Positions 18,974-27,862 of a DNA stretch of 64,000 nucleotides are shown piece after piece. The first letter of the stretch is position 1. The number at the start of each line of letters is the position of its first letter. The notes beneath the pieces are model-generated. The model was not told where the DNA came from, did no database searches, and worked only from the letters and a program-made list of their open reading frames with translations. The stretch covers positions 62,001 through 126,000 of the forward strand of contig NZ_JABWDU010000003.1 in assembly GCF_013371465.1 (NCBI RefSeq), given 5' to 3'. Both the position numbers and the translations under genes were made by a program. Source of the DNA: Ensifer oleiphilus (GTDB lineage: Bacteria; Pseudomonadota; Alphaproteobacteria; Rhizobiales; Rhizobiaceae).

Positions 18974-19797
18974 AAGCCGTCGCAGACACGCTGGGCGTCT
19001 CCCGTTCCAACCTCGTGGAGCGGTTGAAAGGCAGATCAAAGCCGCGCGGAGCCTATCACAAGGCCGAGGATGCGGAGCTTCTGCCTGTCATCCGCAGACT
19101 GGTGGATCAAAGGCCAACCTATGGCTATCGGCGGATTGCCGCGCTCCTCAATCGCGAAAGGCGAGCCGCCGATAAGCCTGTCGTCAACGCCAAACGGGTT
19201 CATCGCATCATGGGCAACCACGCCATGCTGCTGGAGAAGCATACGGCCGTTCGCAAAGGTCGCATCCACGACGGCAAAGTCATGGTGATGCGCTCGAACC
19301 TGCGCTGGTGCTCGGACGGTCTGGAGTTCACCTGCTGGAATGGCGAGGTCATCCGTCTCACCTTCATCATCGATGCCTTCGACCGGGAGATCATTGCCTG
19401 GACGGCGGTCGCCAACGCGGGCATCTCCGGCTCTGACGTGCGCGACATGATGCTGGAAGCAGTCGAGAAGCGGTTCGTATCAACGCGAGCCCCGCACGCA
19501 ATCGAGCATCTCTCGGACAATGGTTCTGCTTACACCGCGAGGGACACGAGGCTGTTTGCCCAGGCGCTCAATCTGACGCCTTGCTTCACGCCGGTGGCCA
19601 GCCCGCAGTCAAACGGCATGTCGGAAGCCTTCGTCAAAACCCTGAAGCGGGATTATATCCGCATCTCAGCACTACCGGACGCAGAAACGGCGCTCCGGCT
19701 CATCGACGGATGGATCGAGGATTACAACGAAATCCATCCCCATTCCGCGCTCAAGATGGCTTCCCCTCGGCAGTTCATCAGGGCTAAATCAAACTAG
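18970..19797 (+). CDS. IS3-family transposase OrfB (DDE catalytic domain)
   Basis: A 275-residue retroviral-integrase-type transposase. An HTH_21 region precedes the catalytic core, with the acidic triad in TFIIDAFDREIIAW (first D), LSDNGSAYTA (second D) and MSEAFVKTLKRDY (E). All catalytic residues are present and there is no internal stop, so it should be active. The frame is also open upstream of its ATG back to the A7 run at 18922, consistent with production as an OrfAB fusion by programmed -1 frameshifting. The last codons run through the right inverted repeat. Confidence 0.95.
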   Translation: MKAVADTLGVSRSNLVERLKGRSKPRGAYHKAEDAELLPVIRRLVDQRPTYGYRRIAALLNRERRAADKPVVNAKRVHRIMGNHAMLLEKHTAVRKGRIHDGKVMVMRSNLRWCSDGLEFTCWNGEVIRLTFIIDAFDREIIAWTAVANAGISGSDVRDMMLEAVEKRFVSTRAPHAIEHLSDNGSAYTARDTRLFAQALNLTPCFTPVASPQSNGMSEAFVKTLKRDYIRISALPDAETALRLIDGWIEDYNEIHPHSALKMASPRQFIRAKSN

Positions 19798-20934
19798 CCG
19801 ACATGTCCGGTCAAACGGGGTGCACTCCAGCTTGTTATTAGGATTGGCGAACGTCCGCACCAGATCTCCACGCGCGATTGCCATCAATTCAACCGAATGT
19901 GCGGTGGCCGAAGCGCTAACATGTCGCGCCTCTCTATTACGCAGCAAATCGAGAATGGCGCACACCCAAATATCCCGGTCATATGACAGCAGCGACTCTC
20001 CTAACTCGACAGACGCGCCATAGGCCGGACCTGACGAGAACAATCCTGCGGCGCCGTACCGTACAACATCAATTCGCTTGGTCGGCGCACGGCAATCATT
20101 CACCCGTGAAGGATCGAGTGGTATTAGCATGATATCGATGGTGCGATGGTTGGCATCCTCGAGATAGTCCTCCCAAGGTAGCGGCCTTCGGATCGATACA
20201 CGTTCCATGCCGGCCCAAATCGATGCCGCTCGACCATCGGCGAAGACCTCGAAACGAGCCTGTGGGCGCTGCGCAAGGACGTCCGCGATGATCGGACGGA
20301 GAAATCGGTGTTCTTTGAGATGAACGCCAGTCGCATGGTATGCAATCAGAACCTGGTCTGAAGCCTGGTTTGGAGCGAGATTTGTTGTGTCTTCCCGCTT
20401 CCACAACCTTTCCGGCGGCGCTGGAGGCAAGACCTGGGCTTCTTCAAGCCGCAAGGTCGAAGCCAAATGCGGCGTCGAGGCCCAGACAATATCGAGGTGG
20501 CGATTGAGACGGCGTAGAGGCCAGAGCGCGCGATAGCAGAGGCGTATGCGGTAGAGAAAATCCGCATCCTGGCCGGTCACCACGGCCGGTATATTATCAT
20601 CGAGAAACAGTCCCACACCTGACAGCCGATCAGCATTGGTATCCAGCCAAGTCAGCACGTCAGGCGACGCATAGCGACAGATGATGATGAAGGCACTCTC
20701 TGCATCAAGGTCCGAAAGATTGCCATGCCTGATATCGACGGCCTGCGAAGGGGGCATGCCCGGCGCATTGAGCCGAGCGGCCAAATAATAGTCAAACGTC
20801 GGGTTCGGCATACGTCCGAAGACGATGATGTGCTTGACAGGCTTGCGCGGGCAACCTGTTGCACCACGTCGCAGTTTCGGCTGTGGCAGCTTGCGCTCAA
20901 TCCATAGTGCGAGCTGTTCTCTGAAATCGATCAT
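19789..20934 (-). CDS. GT-B glycosyltransferase, C-terminus rewritten by IS insertion
   Basis: A 381-residue glycosyltransferase 1/4-like protein. The C-terminal half shows the features of a GT-B nucleotide-sugar site: IDIMLIPLDPSRVNDCRAPTK followed by RYGAAGLFSSGPAYG, like the N-x-C-R-S-P-x-K and G-A pattern of Glyco_trans_1_2 proteins. The ATG at 20934 overlaps the upstream stop by four bases (ATGA) and is preferred to the longer frame reaching 21045. The IS at 18511-19829 entered about 11 codons before the native stop. The frame now runs into the inverted repeat and ends at 19789, replacing PIAQTTIFSKI by 13 IS-encoded residues (LECTPF...). Because only the extreme tail is changed, the enzyme may still work. 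Acceptor and donor are unknown. Confidence 0.75.
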   Translation of the reverse strand: MIDFREQLALWIERKLPQPKLRRGATGCPRKPVKHIIVFGRMPNPTFDYYLAARLNAPGMPPSQAVDIRHGNLSDLDAESAFIIICRYASPDVLTWLDTNADRLSGVGLFLDDNIPAVVTGQDADFLYRIRLCYRALWPLRRLNRHLDIVWASTPHLASTLRLEEAQVLPPAPPERLWKREDTTNLAPNQASDQVLIAYHATGVHLKEHRFLRPIIADVLAQRPQARFEVFADGRAASIWAGMERVSIRRPLPWEDYLEDANHRTIDIMLIPLDPSRVNDCRAPTKRIDVVRYGAAGLFSSGPAYGASVELGESLLSYDRDIWVCAILDLLRNREARHVSASATAHSVELMAIARGDLVRTFANPNNKLECTPFDRTCRLV

Positions 20935-22865
20935 CCTGACGACCTCGGCGACAGATCGCGCGGGTGAGCCTGCAGAACGAGATCCTCTGTGATCAGCGAA
21001 AGGTTCGGGTTGTGGTATGGATCGTTCTGCAAGATAGCGCCCCACCGCTCGTACACGGTCTTTTCCTCGCGCGCGAAGCGGCGCAGCTTTTCCGGTGTAT
21101 TGTCTGCACCTCGCGATACCGACTCTCTATGCAGCATGGCGCTATCGGGCGTCCAGATTATCTTCATGCCCGCTTGTCGCACCACCTTGACGCAGTAGTC
21201 CACATCATTGAACGCAACAGTGAGATTGTCCTCATCCATACCGCCGAGACGCGCCCACAGGCTCTTGCGCGTCAACAGGCAGGCTGCAGTGACCGCGGAG
21301 ATCTCGCGTCGCTCTCGCAGCAGGCCATTATCCTCGCCTGATCGAGGGTGCAGGAAATGAAAGCTGTGGCGGGCAACAGTGCCGGCGCCGAGCGTCACGC
21401 CGCCATGTTGCACGTAGCCGTCAGGGAATAATAAGAGGCAGCCCGCAGCACCGACATCTGGATCATTTAGTTCCCCGGCAAGATTGGCGAGCCAACCCAA
21501 TTGCAATGGCTCAACGTCGTTGTTGAGCAGCAGGATGAGTTCGTGGCGCGATGCTTCGACGCCGAGATTGCAGGCCGTCGAAAAATTGAACTCGCCCGGG
21601 AGCGGCAGACGACGGATACGCCCTGCCTCCTGATAACGGTTCATGAGGGCAAGCGCGGCGGTATCGCTGCTATCATTGTCGATGACGATTACATCCAGTT
21701 CAACGCCCTTGGTTCCTTCAAAAAGTCCGTTGAGACAGGCCTCAAGCAGGTCTGCCCGGTCGCGTGTCGGGATGATGACGCTGACCTTCGGCGTCTCAGC
21801 AGCCCGAGCCGGAGGCGCGACAGCTCTCGTCGCTCGTCGGTGGGGCGGGTTCCTGTGCAAAAGCACCCGTGGCACATGAAGAACCGCGCCTCGCCGCCCC
21901 GTTGCAGCTTTTGCGATCAACTCTCCAAACGGCATGTTTTCGAGATCGAGGCCATCAGGCAGATCGGCCAGGCGAATAATTGCTCCGTCCAACGGTAGCC
22001 AACCGGATTGCGCAAGCGGCGGGTTCCAGGCGGGTTTGAAGAACGGTAGGGTTCGCCGACCACGGCTATTTATGCGGTCTTCGTCGCAATAGACCGCCGC
22101 AACCGCAGCCGAAAAGGCAAAAGGTCTGACCAGCCGTTCCAAGGCCCGAGGCGCCAGACGCATGCCGGCGGGAAGCCGCATCCAGAGTTGCGGTCGAGCC
22201 GAACCCGCATCTTCCATCGCGGCAACTTCCTCGGCAGAAGCTTCGACATAATCGCCCCACGTCTGCTTCGCCAGTGAGGCGCGTGTCGCAGCTACTGCCT
22301 TCTCCGTACCTCGCCCGATCGACACGAGGACAATGGGTCTTACCGGCCAGTTGTTCGGTGAATCCGGCGCCTCCGCCCGCTCCGCCGCCTCCTGAGCCGC
22401 TACCCATTCGTTGTAATCTGGTGCCGACAGGGCGTCGCATTGCCGGACGAAACGAAATTTAGCGCCTTTGACATTGCCCACCATGAGCAGGCGTAGGATG
22501 CGGAGCACGAACACGGGTCGCCGCAGCACGAGAAGCAGCGCGAGCTCGAGCAACGATAACCGACGCACACTGATCTCAGGGTTCGCTCTCCCTGATGCTT
22601 CTGCCGTCGCCTTATCGGCGAGAAGAGTGGCACCTTCGAGTTGCTCCGGCATCCAGCCGTAAAACCGTCCGCGCCCACGGCGATTGATCAAGAAGGAGCG
22701 GAAGACCGTCGCGGGCACCCTGTCCTTTAGATGCAACGCGATCTGCGGACGAAACCCCAAGCGATGCTCCGGGTCATGAACCGTGAGAACGATGGGGCTG
22801 TCGGCATAACATTCGGGCGCCGCTTTGAGCGGTACCTCGAGTTTATCCTGCGAAACGTCAGCCAT
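20931..22865 (-). CDS. Family 2 glycosyltransferase of O-antigen/capsule type
   Basis: A 644-residue protein. The N-terminal 330 or so residues form a degenerate GT2-like module (VYCDEDRI retained near residue 260). A complete GT-A module follows from about residue 365: KVSVIIPTRDRADLLEACL, then VIVIDNDSSD, LLLNNDVEPL (the DxD-like metal site), and FNDVDYCVK near the end with a W/H-containing C-terminal segment. The layout matches rhamnosyltransferase-type GT2 proteins with two modules, which agrees with the dTDP-rhamnose genes in the same locus; the sugar specificity is inference. The stop overlaps the following gene (ATGA), so the two glycosyltransferases are coupled. Confidence 0.85.
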   Translation of the reverse strand: MADVSQDKLEVPLKAAPECYADSPIVLTVHDPEHRLGFRPQIALHLKDRVPATVFRSFLINRRGRGRFYGWMPEQLEGATLLADKATAEASGRANPEISVRRLSLLELALLLVLRRPVFVLRILRLLMVGNVKGAKFRFVRQCDALSAPDYNEWVAAQEAAERAEAPDSPNNWPVRPIVLVSIGRGTEKAVAATRASLAKQTWGDYVEASAEEVAAMEDAGSARPQLWMRLPAGMRLAPRALERLVRPFAFSAAVAAVYCDEDRINSRGRRTLPFFKPAWNPPLAQSGWLPLDGAIIRLADLPDGLDLENMPFGELIAKAATGRRGAVLHVPRVLLHRNPPHRRATRAVAPPARAAETPKVSVIIPTRDRADLLEACLNGLFEGTKGVELDVIVIDNDSSDTAALALMNRYQEAGRIRRLPLPGEFNFSTACNLGVEASRHELILLLNNDVEPLQLGWLANLAGELNDPDVGAAGCLLLFPDGYVQHGGVTLGAGTVARHSFHFLHPRSGEDNGLLRERREISAVTAACLLTRKSLWARLGGMDEDNLTVAFNDVDYCVKVVRQAGMKIIWTPDSAMLHRESVSRGADNTPEKLRRFAREEKTVYERWGAILQNDPYHNPNLSLITEDLVLQAHPRDLSPRSSG

Positions 22866-22991
22866 CGTTCTCTATCTTGCAAGTCAGCGAAACCGGATTC
22901 GATATCCGCTTATGCCAGAGCTTCGAACGAAAATTAACTCGTAAATGTCCGCAACCGGCACAAAGCAAGGCGCAACGTTTTCGATTGTGTA

Positions 22992-24011
22992 TCAGGCAGG
23001 ATAGAGGCGTGACCGCTTGATCGACAACTTTCCGACTTGACCGGACCTTACAGCCATCTCGGGTGCGACATCGAACTCCAGCGCCGTTCCGCCTTCCACG
23101 TTGGCGAGAACCCGTCTGCCGCCGGGTCGATCAAGCACACGGATGACAGTTGCAGGTATGCCATCGCCCTCGGGACGCCAGTCGACGTCGCCCGGCCGGA
23201 GGTAAATGTCGATTGGGCCGTCAAGTGAAGTCGGAGCGTCGACCACGGTCTCGCCGATATAGGCTTGGCCGTCCCGAACGGTCGCCGATATGCGGTTCGC
23301 ATCGCCCAGGAACTGCATGACGAATGCCGAATTTGGCGCACGGCAGACCTCTGCAGGTGTACCCTCCTGAACGATCCTGCCTTGGTCGAGGATGACCACC
23401 CGGTCGGCAAGGTCCAGTGCCTCCTCTTGGTCGTGCGTCACGAACAGGGTCGTGATCCCGAGTTCATCGTGGATCTCACGCAGCCAGCGGCGCAAGTCCC
23501 GGCGGACGTTGGCATCGAGCGCGCCGAACGGTTCGTCTAGCAGCAGCACCTTCGGATCGACAGCAAGCGCGCGGGCCAGCGCCACGCGCTGACGCTGGCC
23601 GCCGGAGATCTGGCCGGGGAAGCGGTCGTCGAGCCCTTCGAGCTTGACGAGGCGCAGCAGCTCATCCACGCGCGTGGCGATTTCCGGCTTGCTGCGCTTG
23701 GTCTTGGAAACTTTCATGCCGAAGGCAATGTTTTCGGCCACCGTCATATGCGGGAAGAGCGCGTAGTGCTGAAAGACGAAGCCGACGCCGCGGTCGCGCA
23801 CGGGAATATCGGTCGCGTCCTGATCGCCGAAATAGATGTGGCCACCATCGGCATATTCGAGCCCGGCCACCATGCGCAGGATTGTCGTCTTGCCGGAGCC
23901 CGAAGGGCCAAGGAGTGCCACCAGCTGACCGCTCTCGATGTCGAGCGAGACGCCGTGCACGGCGCGGAACGTGTCGAAGGTCTTTACGACCTGGTCGAGA
24001 CGGATTTTCAT
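22992..24011 (-). CDS. cysA: Sulfate/thiosulfate ABC importer ATP-binding protein CysA
   Basis: Energises sulfate/thiosulfate import at the inner membrane. It is a 339-residue CysA/MalK-type ATPase with Walker A GPSGSGKTT (about residues 33-41), signature SGGQRQRVALARAL, Walker B LLLDEPFGALD with D loop, and switch His in FVTHDQEEAL. The C-terminal 100 residues form a TOBE-type regulatory domain (IDIYLRPGDVDW). It is the last gene of the operon, overlapping cysW by four bases. Its identity is supported by the neighbouring CysT, CysW and sulfate-binding protein. Confidence 0.95.
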   Translation of the reverse strand: MKIRLDQVVKTFDTFRAVHGVSLDIESGQLVALLGPSGSGKTTILRMVAGLEYADGGHIYFGDQDATDIPVRDRGVGFVFQHYALFPHMTVAENIAFGMKVSKTKRSKPEIATRVDELLRLVKLEGLDDRFPGQISGGQRQRVALARALAVDPKVLLLDEPFGALDANVRRDLRRWLREIHDELGITTLFVTHDQEEALDLADRVVILDQGRIVQEGTPAEVCRAPNSAFVMQFLGDANRISATVRDGQAYIGETVVDAPTSLDGPIDIYLRPGDVDWRPEGDGIPATVIRVLDRPGGRRVLANVEGGTALEFDVAPEMAVRSGQVGKLSIKRSRLYPA

Positions 24012-24895
24012 GGGCGGGTTCCTGCATTCTGTTCTTTGGCCACGGCGGCAAGCGCCGGCCTGCGGCCAGCACCGCGGCGCTCAAGCGCGACCTTGGCAAT
24101 GATGGTGACGACGGCGAGCGTCGCGAGGATGGAGGCAGCGGCAAAGGCGCCGGCCGCCTGGTAGTCGTGATAGAGCAGCTCGATATGAAGCGGCAGTGTG
24201 TTGGTCTGGCCGCGAATGTTGCCGGAGACCACGGAGACAGCGCCAAACTCACCCATGACGCGGGCGTTGCAGAGAACAACACCGTAAAGCAGCGCCCATT
24301 TCACATTCGGCAGCGTAACGGAAAAGAACGTGCGCCAGCCTGATGCGCCAAGCGAGGTTGCCGCCTCTTCAAGGTCCCTGCCCTGCGCCTGCATCAACGG
24401 GATGAGTTCTCGCGCAACGAAGGGTGCGGTCACGAACATCGAGGCAAGGACGATACCTGGCAGAGCAAACAGGATCTTGATGTCAGCCGCCTCAAGCATT
24501 GGCCCGAACAGGCCCTGCAGGCCATAGACGAAGAGATAGGCGACGCCGGCAACGATCGGCGAGATCGAAAACGGGATCTCGATGACGACGAGTAGGAAGC
24601 GCCTTCCCCAAAAATCGAACTTGGTGATTGCCCAGGCGGCGGCGAGACCGAAGGCGGTATTGACGGGCACCGCGATCAACGCCGTCGCAACGGTCATGAA
24701 AATAGCGTGGCGCGTATCGGGATGGGCGATGGTCGCGGCATAGGCCTTCAAACCTTGGCCGAAGGCTTCGACGGCAATCACGAGCAGTGGTGCTAACACG
24801 AGAATGGCGCCAAAGAACAGTGTCGTGCCGATCAGTAGACGGCGGATAATCGGCCCGTCGCCGACACGCGGCGGCTTGCGTCTGGTCGGGGTCAT
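24008..24895 (-). CDS. cysW: Sulfate/thiosulfate ABC importer permease CysW
   Basis: A 295-residue integral membrane permease with about six membrane segments and the EAA-type cytoplasmic loop (LEEAATSLGASGWRTFFSVTLP, about residues 180-201, first 20 residues LEEAATSLGASGWRTFFSVT) that contacts the ATPase. It forms the channel with CysT. The N-terminus is preceded by a 12-residue basic, cytoplasmic stretch. It starts two bases after the cysT stop and overlaps cysA by four bases. Length and loop sequence are typical of CysW. Confidence 0.94.
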   Translation of the reverse strand: MTPTRRKPPRVGDGPIIRRLLIGTTLFFGAILVLAPLLVIAVEAFGQGLKAYAATIAHPDTRHAIFMTVATALIAVPVNTAFGLAAAWAITKFDFWGRRFLLVVIEIPFSISPIVAGVAYLFVYGLQGLFGPMLEAADIKILFALPGIVLASMFVTAPFVARELIPLMQAQGRDLEEAATSLGASGWRTFFSVTLPNVKWALLYGVVLCNARVMGEFGAVSVVSGNIRGQTNTLPLHIELLYHDYQAAGAFAAASILATLAVVTIIAKVALERRGAGRRPALAAVAKEQNAGTRP

Positions 24896-24897
24896 CG

Positions 24898-25719
24898 TCA
24901 GGACCTCGCGGTGTAGCGCAAGGCACGCGCCTGCAACAGATTGGTGGCGGCCAACATCAGGAAGGCGGTGATCAACAGCACCGAGGCGATCGCAGCGGCC
25001 GCCTGGTAGTCGTATTCCTCAAGCCGAATGAAGGCGAGCAATGCGGTGATTTCAGTTTCCATCGGCTGATTGCCGGCAATAAAGATGATCGCGCCGAACT
25101 CGCCGAGTGACCGGGCAAAGGAGAGCGACAGGCCGGCAAGCAGCGCAGGCATCAGCAAGGGCAGGATGACACGCAGGAAAATGGCGCGATCCGATCCGCC
25201 GAGCGATTGTGCCGCCTCCTCCAGCGCCGGATCGAGGTCTTCAAGCACTGGCTGTACCGTGCGGACGATGAAGGGCAGGCTGGTGAAGCACATGGCGACC
25301 ATGATGCCGAGCGGGGTGTAGGCCACCTTGATGCCGAGGGGCGCCAGAAGCGAACCGAACCAGCCGTTCGAGGCAAAGAGCGTCGTCAAGGCGATGCCGG
25401 CGACAGCCGTTGGCAAGGCAAAGGGCAGATCGACGATCGCGTCGACGATGCGCCGCCCCGGAAAGCGATAGCGAACGAGGACCCAGGCAAGCGCCAGGCC
25501 GAAGACGAGATTGAAGGCAGTGGCGACAAGCGCTGAAAGCACGGTGACGCGATAGCTGGCGACGGCGCGCGGGGACGACACGATCGCCCAGTATTCTGCG
25601 GGACCCAGGCTCGCCGCCTTGAAGACGAGCGCCGCCAAGGGCAGTACGACGATCAACCCGACATAAAATAGGGTGATGCCCAGCGACAGGGGCAGGCCGG
25701 GCAGGACATTGCGTTTCAA
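24898..25719 (-). CDS. cysT: Sulfate/thiosulfate ABC importer permease CysT (CysU)
   Basis: A 273-residue inner-membrane permease with six predicted segments, the first being LSLGITLFYVGLIVVLPLAA. The EAA loop reads LEEAAQSLGGSDRAIFLRVI (about residues 170-190), followed by the LSFARSLGEFGAIIFIAGN block characteristic of CysT. It pairs with CysW. It is separated from the binding-protein gene by about 90 bases that contain a stem-loop, and from cysW by two bases. Confidence 0.94.
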   Translation of the reverse strand: MKRNVLPGLPLSLGITLFYVGLIVVLPLAALVFKAASLGPAEYWAIVSSPRAVASYRVTVLSALVATAFNLVFGLALAWVLVRYRFPGRRIVDAIVDLPFALPTAVAGIALTTLFASNGWFGSLLAPLGIKVAYTPLGIMVAMCFTSLPFIVRTVQPVLEDLDPALEEAAQSLGGSDRAIFLRVILPLLMPALLAGLSLSFARSLGEFGAIIFIAGNQPMETEITALLAFIRLEEYDYQAAAAIASVLLITAFLMLAATNLLQARALRYTARS

Positions 25720-25761
25720 GATTTCGCCTCCGCGGCGGCTTGGCTTTCATACATGGCAGAA

Positions 25762-25784
25762 CCCGGCGAGCAGAACTCGCCGGG
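25762..25784 (-). other. Stem-loop between sulfate-binding protein gene and cysT
   Basis: A perfect 9-bp stem CCCGGCGAG / CTCGCCGGG with a 5-base loop, about 25 bases after the binding-protein stop codon. It lacks a U-run in either direction, so it is unlikely to be a full terminator. Hairpins at this place after a binding-protein gene often protect the upstream mRNA and keep the binding protein more abundant than the permeases. Confidence 0.6.
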
Positions 25785-25809
25785 CAAAAGGTTGACTTGT
25801 TATCGCTCG

Positions 25810-26796
25810 TTAGCGATTGCCGTAGATCTGATCGAGCGCGGCGCCGGCGGCAAAGTGCTCGTCCTTGATCTTGCCCCAACCGCCGAACACGTCTTCGACC
25901 TTTACAAGGCGGATCTCGGGAAACTGGTCCTTGAACTCGGCCGCTACTTTCTCGTTGTGGACGCGATGGCCATATTCAGCGGCGATCTTCTGGCCCTCTT
26001 CGGTATAGAGGAAATCGAGGTAGGACTTGGCCAACTCGCGCGAGCCGCGCTTCTCGGCGACCTTGTCGACGACGGCGACCGGGAATTCGGCAAGCAGGCT
26101 GACGGAAGGCACGACGCTTTCGAACTTGTCGGTACCGTATTGCTTGGCGATCGAGCGGGTCTCTGCCTCAAACGTGATGATCACGTCGCCGATTTCGCGC
26201 TCGACGAAGGTCGTGGTAGCAGCACGCCCACCGGTGTCGAAGACCGGAACGTTGTCGAAGATCTTCTTGACGAATTCGGTGACCTTGGCCGGATCATCCT
26301 TGAATGCTTCCTTGGCATAGGCCGTTGCCGCCAGATAGGTGTAGCGCGCATTGCCCGAGGTCTTCGGGTTGGGGAAGATCACCTTCACGTCGTCACGGGC
26401 GAGATCGCCCCAGTCCTTGATGCCCTTCGGGTTGCCGGCGCGCACCAGGAAGGACGGGAAGGAATAGAAGGGCGAAGCGTTGTTGGGAAACTCCTTCTGC
26501 CAGCCCTCGGCGACGAAACCATTCTTTGCCAGGAAGTCGATGTCGGTGACCTGGTTGAAGGTGACGACGTCAGCCTCAAGACCTTCGACAATGGCACGCG
26601 CCTGCTTCGAGGTGCCGGCATGCGACTGGTCGACGGTGATGCCCGGATGCGCCTTGATGAAGGCTTCATTCTCGGCCGCAAAGATTTCCCGGGCGATATC
26701 GTAGGAAGCATTGAGAAGGGTGGTCGGCGCCTCGGCAAAGGCCGGGCCGCTCAGCAGCGCGACAAAGGCGGCGCCCGCAATCAGCAGTTTCTTCAT
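25810..26796 (-). CDS. sbp: Periplasmic sulfate-binding protein
   Basis: A 328-residue sulfate/thiosulfate-binding protein. The start at 26796 (GGAGAG ribosome-binding site) gives a clean Sec signal peptide, MKKLLIAGAAFVALLSGPAFA, cleaved before EAP; a frame reaching 26868 would spoil it. The mature part begins LLNASYDIAREIF, the conserved LLN-x-SYD motif of SBP/CysP proteins, followed by SHAGTSKQARA and DVVTFNQVTD, typical of the ligand site. It delivers sulfate or thiosulfate to CysTWA and is the first gene of the operon. Sbp and CysP paralogues cannot be told apart here. Confidence 0.93.
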   Translation of the reverse strand: MKKLLIAGAAFVALLSGPAFAEAPTTLLNASYDIAREIFAAENEAFIKAHPGITVDQSHAGTSKQARAIVEGLEADVVTFNQVTDIDFLAKNGFVAEGWQKEFPNNASPFYSFPSFLVRAGNPKGIKDWGDLARDDVKVIFPNPKTSGNARYTYLAATAYAKEAFKDDPAKVTEFVKKIFDNVPVFDTGGRAATTTFVEREIGDVIITFEAETRSIAKQYGTDKFESVVPSVSLLAEFPVAVVDKVAEKRGSRELAKSYLDFLYTEEGQKIAAEYGHRVHNEKVAAEFKDQFPEIRLVKVEDVFGGWGKIKDEHFAAGAALDQIYGNR

Positions 26797-26956
26797 GGGT
26801 CTCTCCGGTGAAATAGAGGCGGTAGGTTGCATGAAACCTAGCGGCAGCCACCGGAGACGACGAGGCACCTTGATCTGCGGTTGTTTCCCTAACCGGAAAA
26901 TTCACCTAACGATCTCGGATATCAGAGAAAATGGCGTTGCGGACGAGGCCCGCGGA

Positions 26957-27775
26957 CTACCGATCGGAAGTTGCTGATGCTTCTTGTGCTTGCGCAGATT
27001 GCGACGGTCGCTTGAGGCTGATGGCCGGCGCCTCTCCTTCAAACACCTCGACACGCCGATCATAGACCGGCGAGATCGTGCCGAGAACGCGATCCCAGAA
27101 GGAGAAGTAGTTGGCATAGTTGTATTTGAACTCGGCATGATGCTGATCGTGGTAGGTCGTGCAGAGCAGCGGCCAAGGGTAGCGCGCCGTCGGCGAGGCA
27201 AAATATTCGAAGCCCGCGTGCCCGAACGTGCCATTGATCTGGTCGAATAGCCGGTGTGCCAGCAGGATCAACGGCGGAAACGGCACCACGAAGGTGATGA
27301 CGGCGTAGTAGCCTTGCGACAGGGCGGTGTCGACCAGACCGATCGAATCGTTGCTCCAAACGGTCGGAGCGACGCTGCGGTGATGCAGCAGATGGTATTT
27401 GTAGAACAGCTTGGTGTGCAGCAGCCGATGGGCAAAATAAAACCATGCATCGAACAGCACCATGCATAGCAGGAAGAGCGGCACGGCCGTCCACCAACTG
27501 AAGTCCCAGGGTGCAAACAGGGTCCATCCCTGATACTGGACAAAGAGGCCTATTGCGACCGAGGTGCAGGTCACGAGGATCGACGCCATGCTCTGGCGAA
27601 TCTCGATCGCCTTGCGCTTCTCCCCTCGCCGCTCCTTCTGGATGCGACGCTCCGGATTGCGATCATTGAGCCAGGTGATGCCGTAGCCGAGCGCAAAATA
27701 AAGGAGCACCGTCGCGGCATAGATGACCGCAAGAATGGCGAGAAAAGTCAGGGTACCCTGGACGAACGCGTTCAA
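26957..27775 (-). CDS. Membrane di-iron fatty acid hydroxylase/sterol desaturase family protein
   Basis: A 272-residue integral membrane protein with at least four hydrophobic segments and the eight-histidine signature of the FA_hydroxylase superfamily: HRLLH (about residue 118), HLLHH (about 130), and HDQHH (about 213), plus HAGFEYF. Members use a di-iron centre and O2 to hydroxylate or desaturate lipids and other hydrophobic molecules. It lies 87 bases downstream of the panB-like gene on the same strand, so it may be the last gene of the moc-like operon, or a separate lipid gene. Substrate unknown. The C-terminal 20 residues are polar and probably cytoplasmic. Confidence 0.85.
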   Translation of the reverse strand: MNAFVQGTLTFLAILAVIYAATVLLYFALGYGITWLNDRNPERRIQKERRGEKRKAIEIRQSMASILVTCTSVAIGLFVQYQGWTLFAPWDFSWWTAVPLFLLCMVLFDAWFYFAHRLLHTKLFYKYHLLHHRSVAPTVWSNDSIGLVDTALSQGYYAVITFVVPFPPLILLAHRLFDQINGTFGHAGFEYFASPTARYPWPLLCTTYHDQHHAEFKYNYANYFSFWDRVLGTISPVYDRRVEVFEGEAPAISLKRPSQSAQAQEASATSDR

Positions 27776-27862
27776 GTGGAGATCCGGTGCTGCGGTGGGA
27801 GACTAACAGACAGGCTGAATACACCAACCGGATCGCGCAAGGCAAGACAGGGCGTCCCCGGC

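Larger units (their letters stand above)
18511..19829 (+). mobile_element. IS3-family insertion sequence, 1319 bp, complete
   Basis: The element starts TGAACTGCCCCCC and ends with TGCACTCCA. The ends form imperfect inverted repeats of about 33 bp sharing the core GACCGGACA followed by GTCGGC. It is flanked by a perfect 5-bp direct repeat GCTTG (18506-18510 and 19830-19834), the target-site duplication. It contains overlapping orfA and orfB with a seven-A run near the end of orfA, as in IS3-family members that make an OrfAB fusion by -1 frameshifting. The element appears intact and could be active. TG...CA termini, a 5-bp duplication and DDE transposase fit the IS2/IS51-like groups; the exact subgroup was not determined. 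Confidence 0.92.

Noticed and set aside
25753-26811. A 352-codon plus-strand open frame opposite the sulfate-binding protein gene
   Set aside because: It is antisense to a protein with a signal peptide and clear family motifs; its own translation has no domain and arises from GC-rich codon bias.
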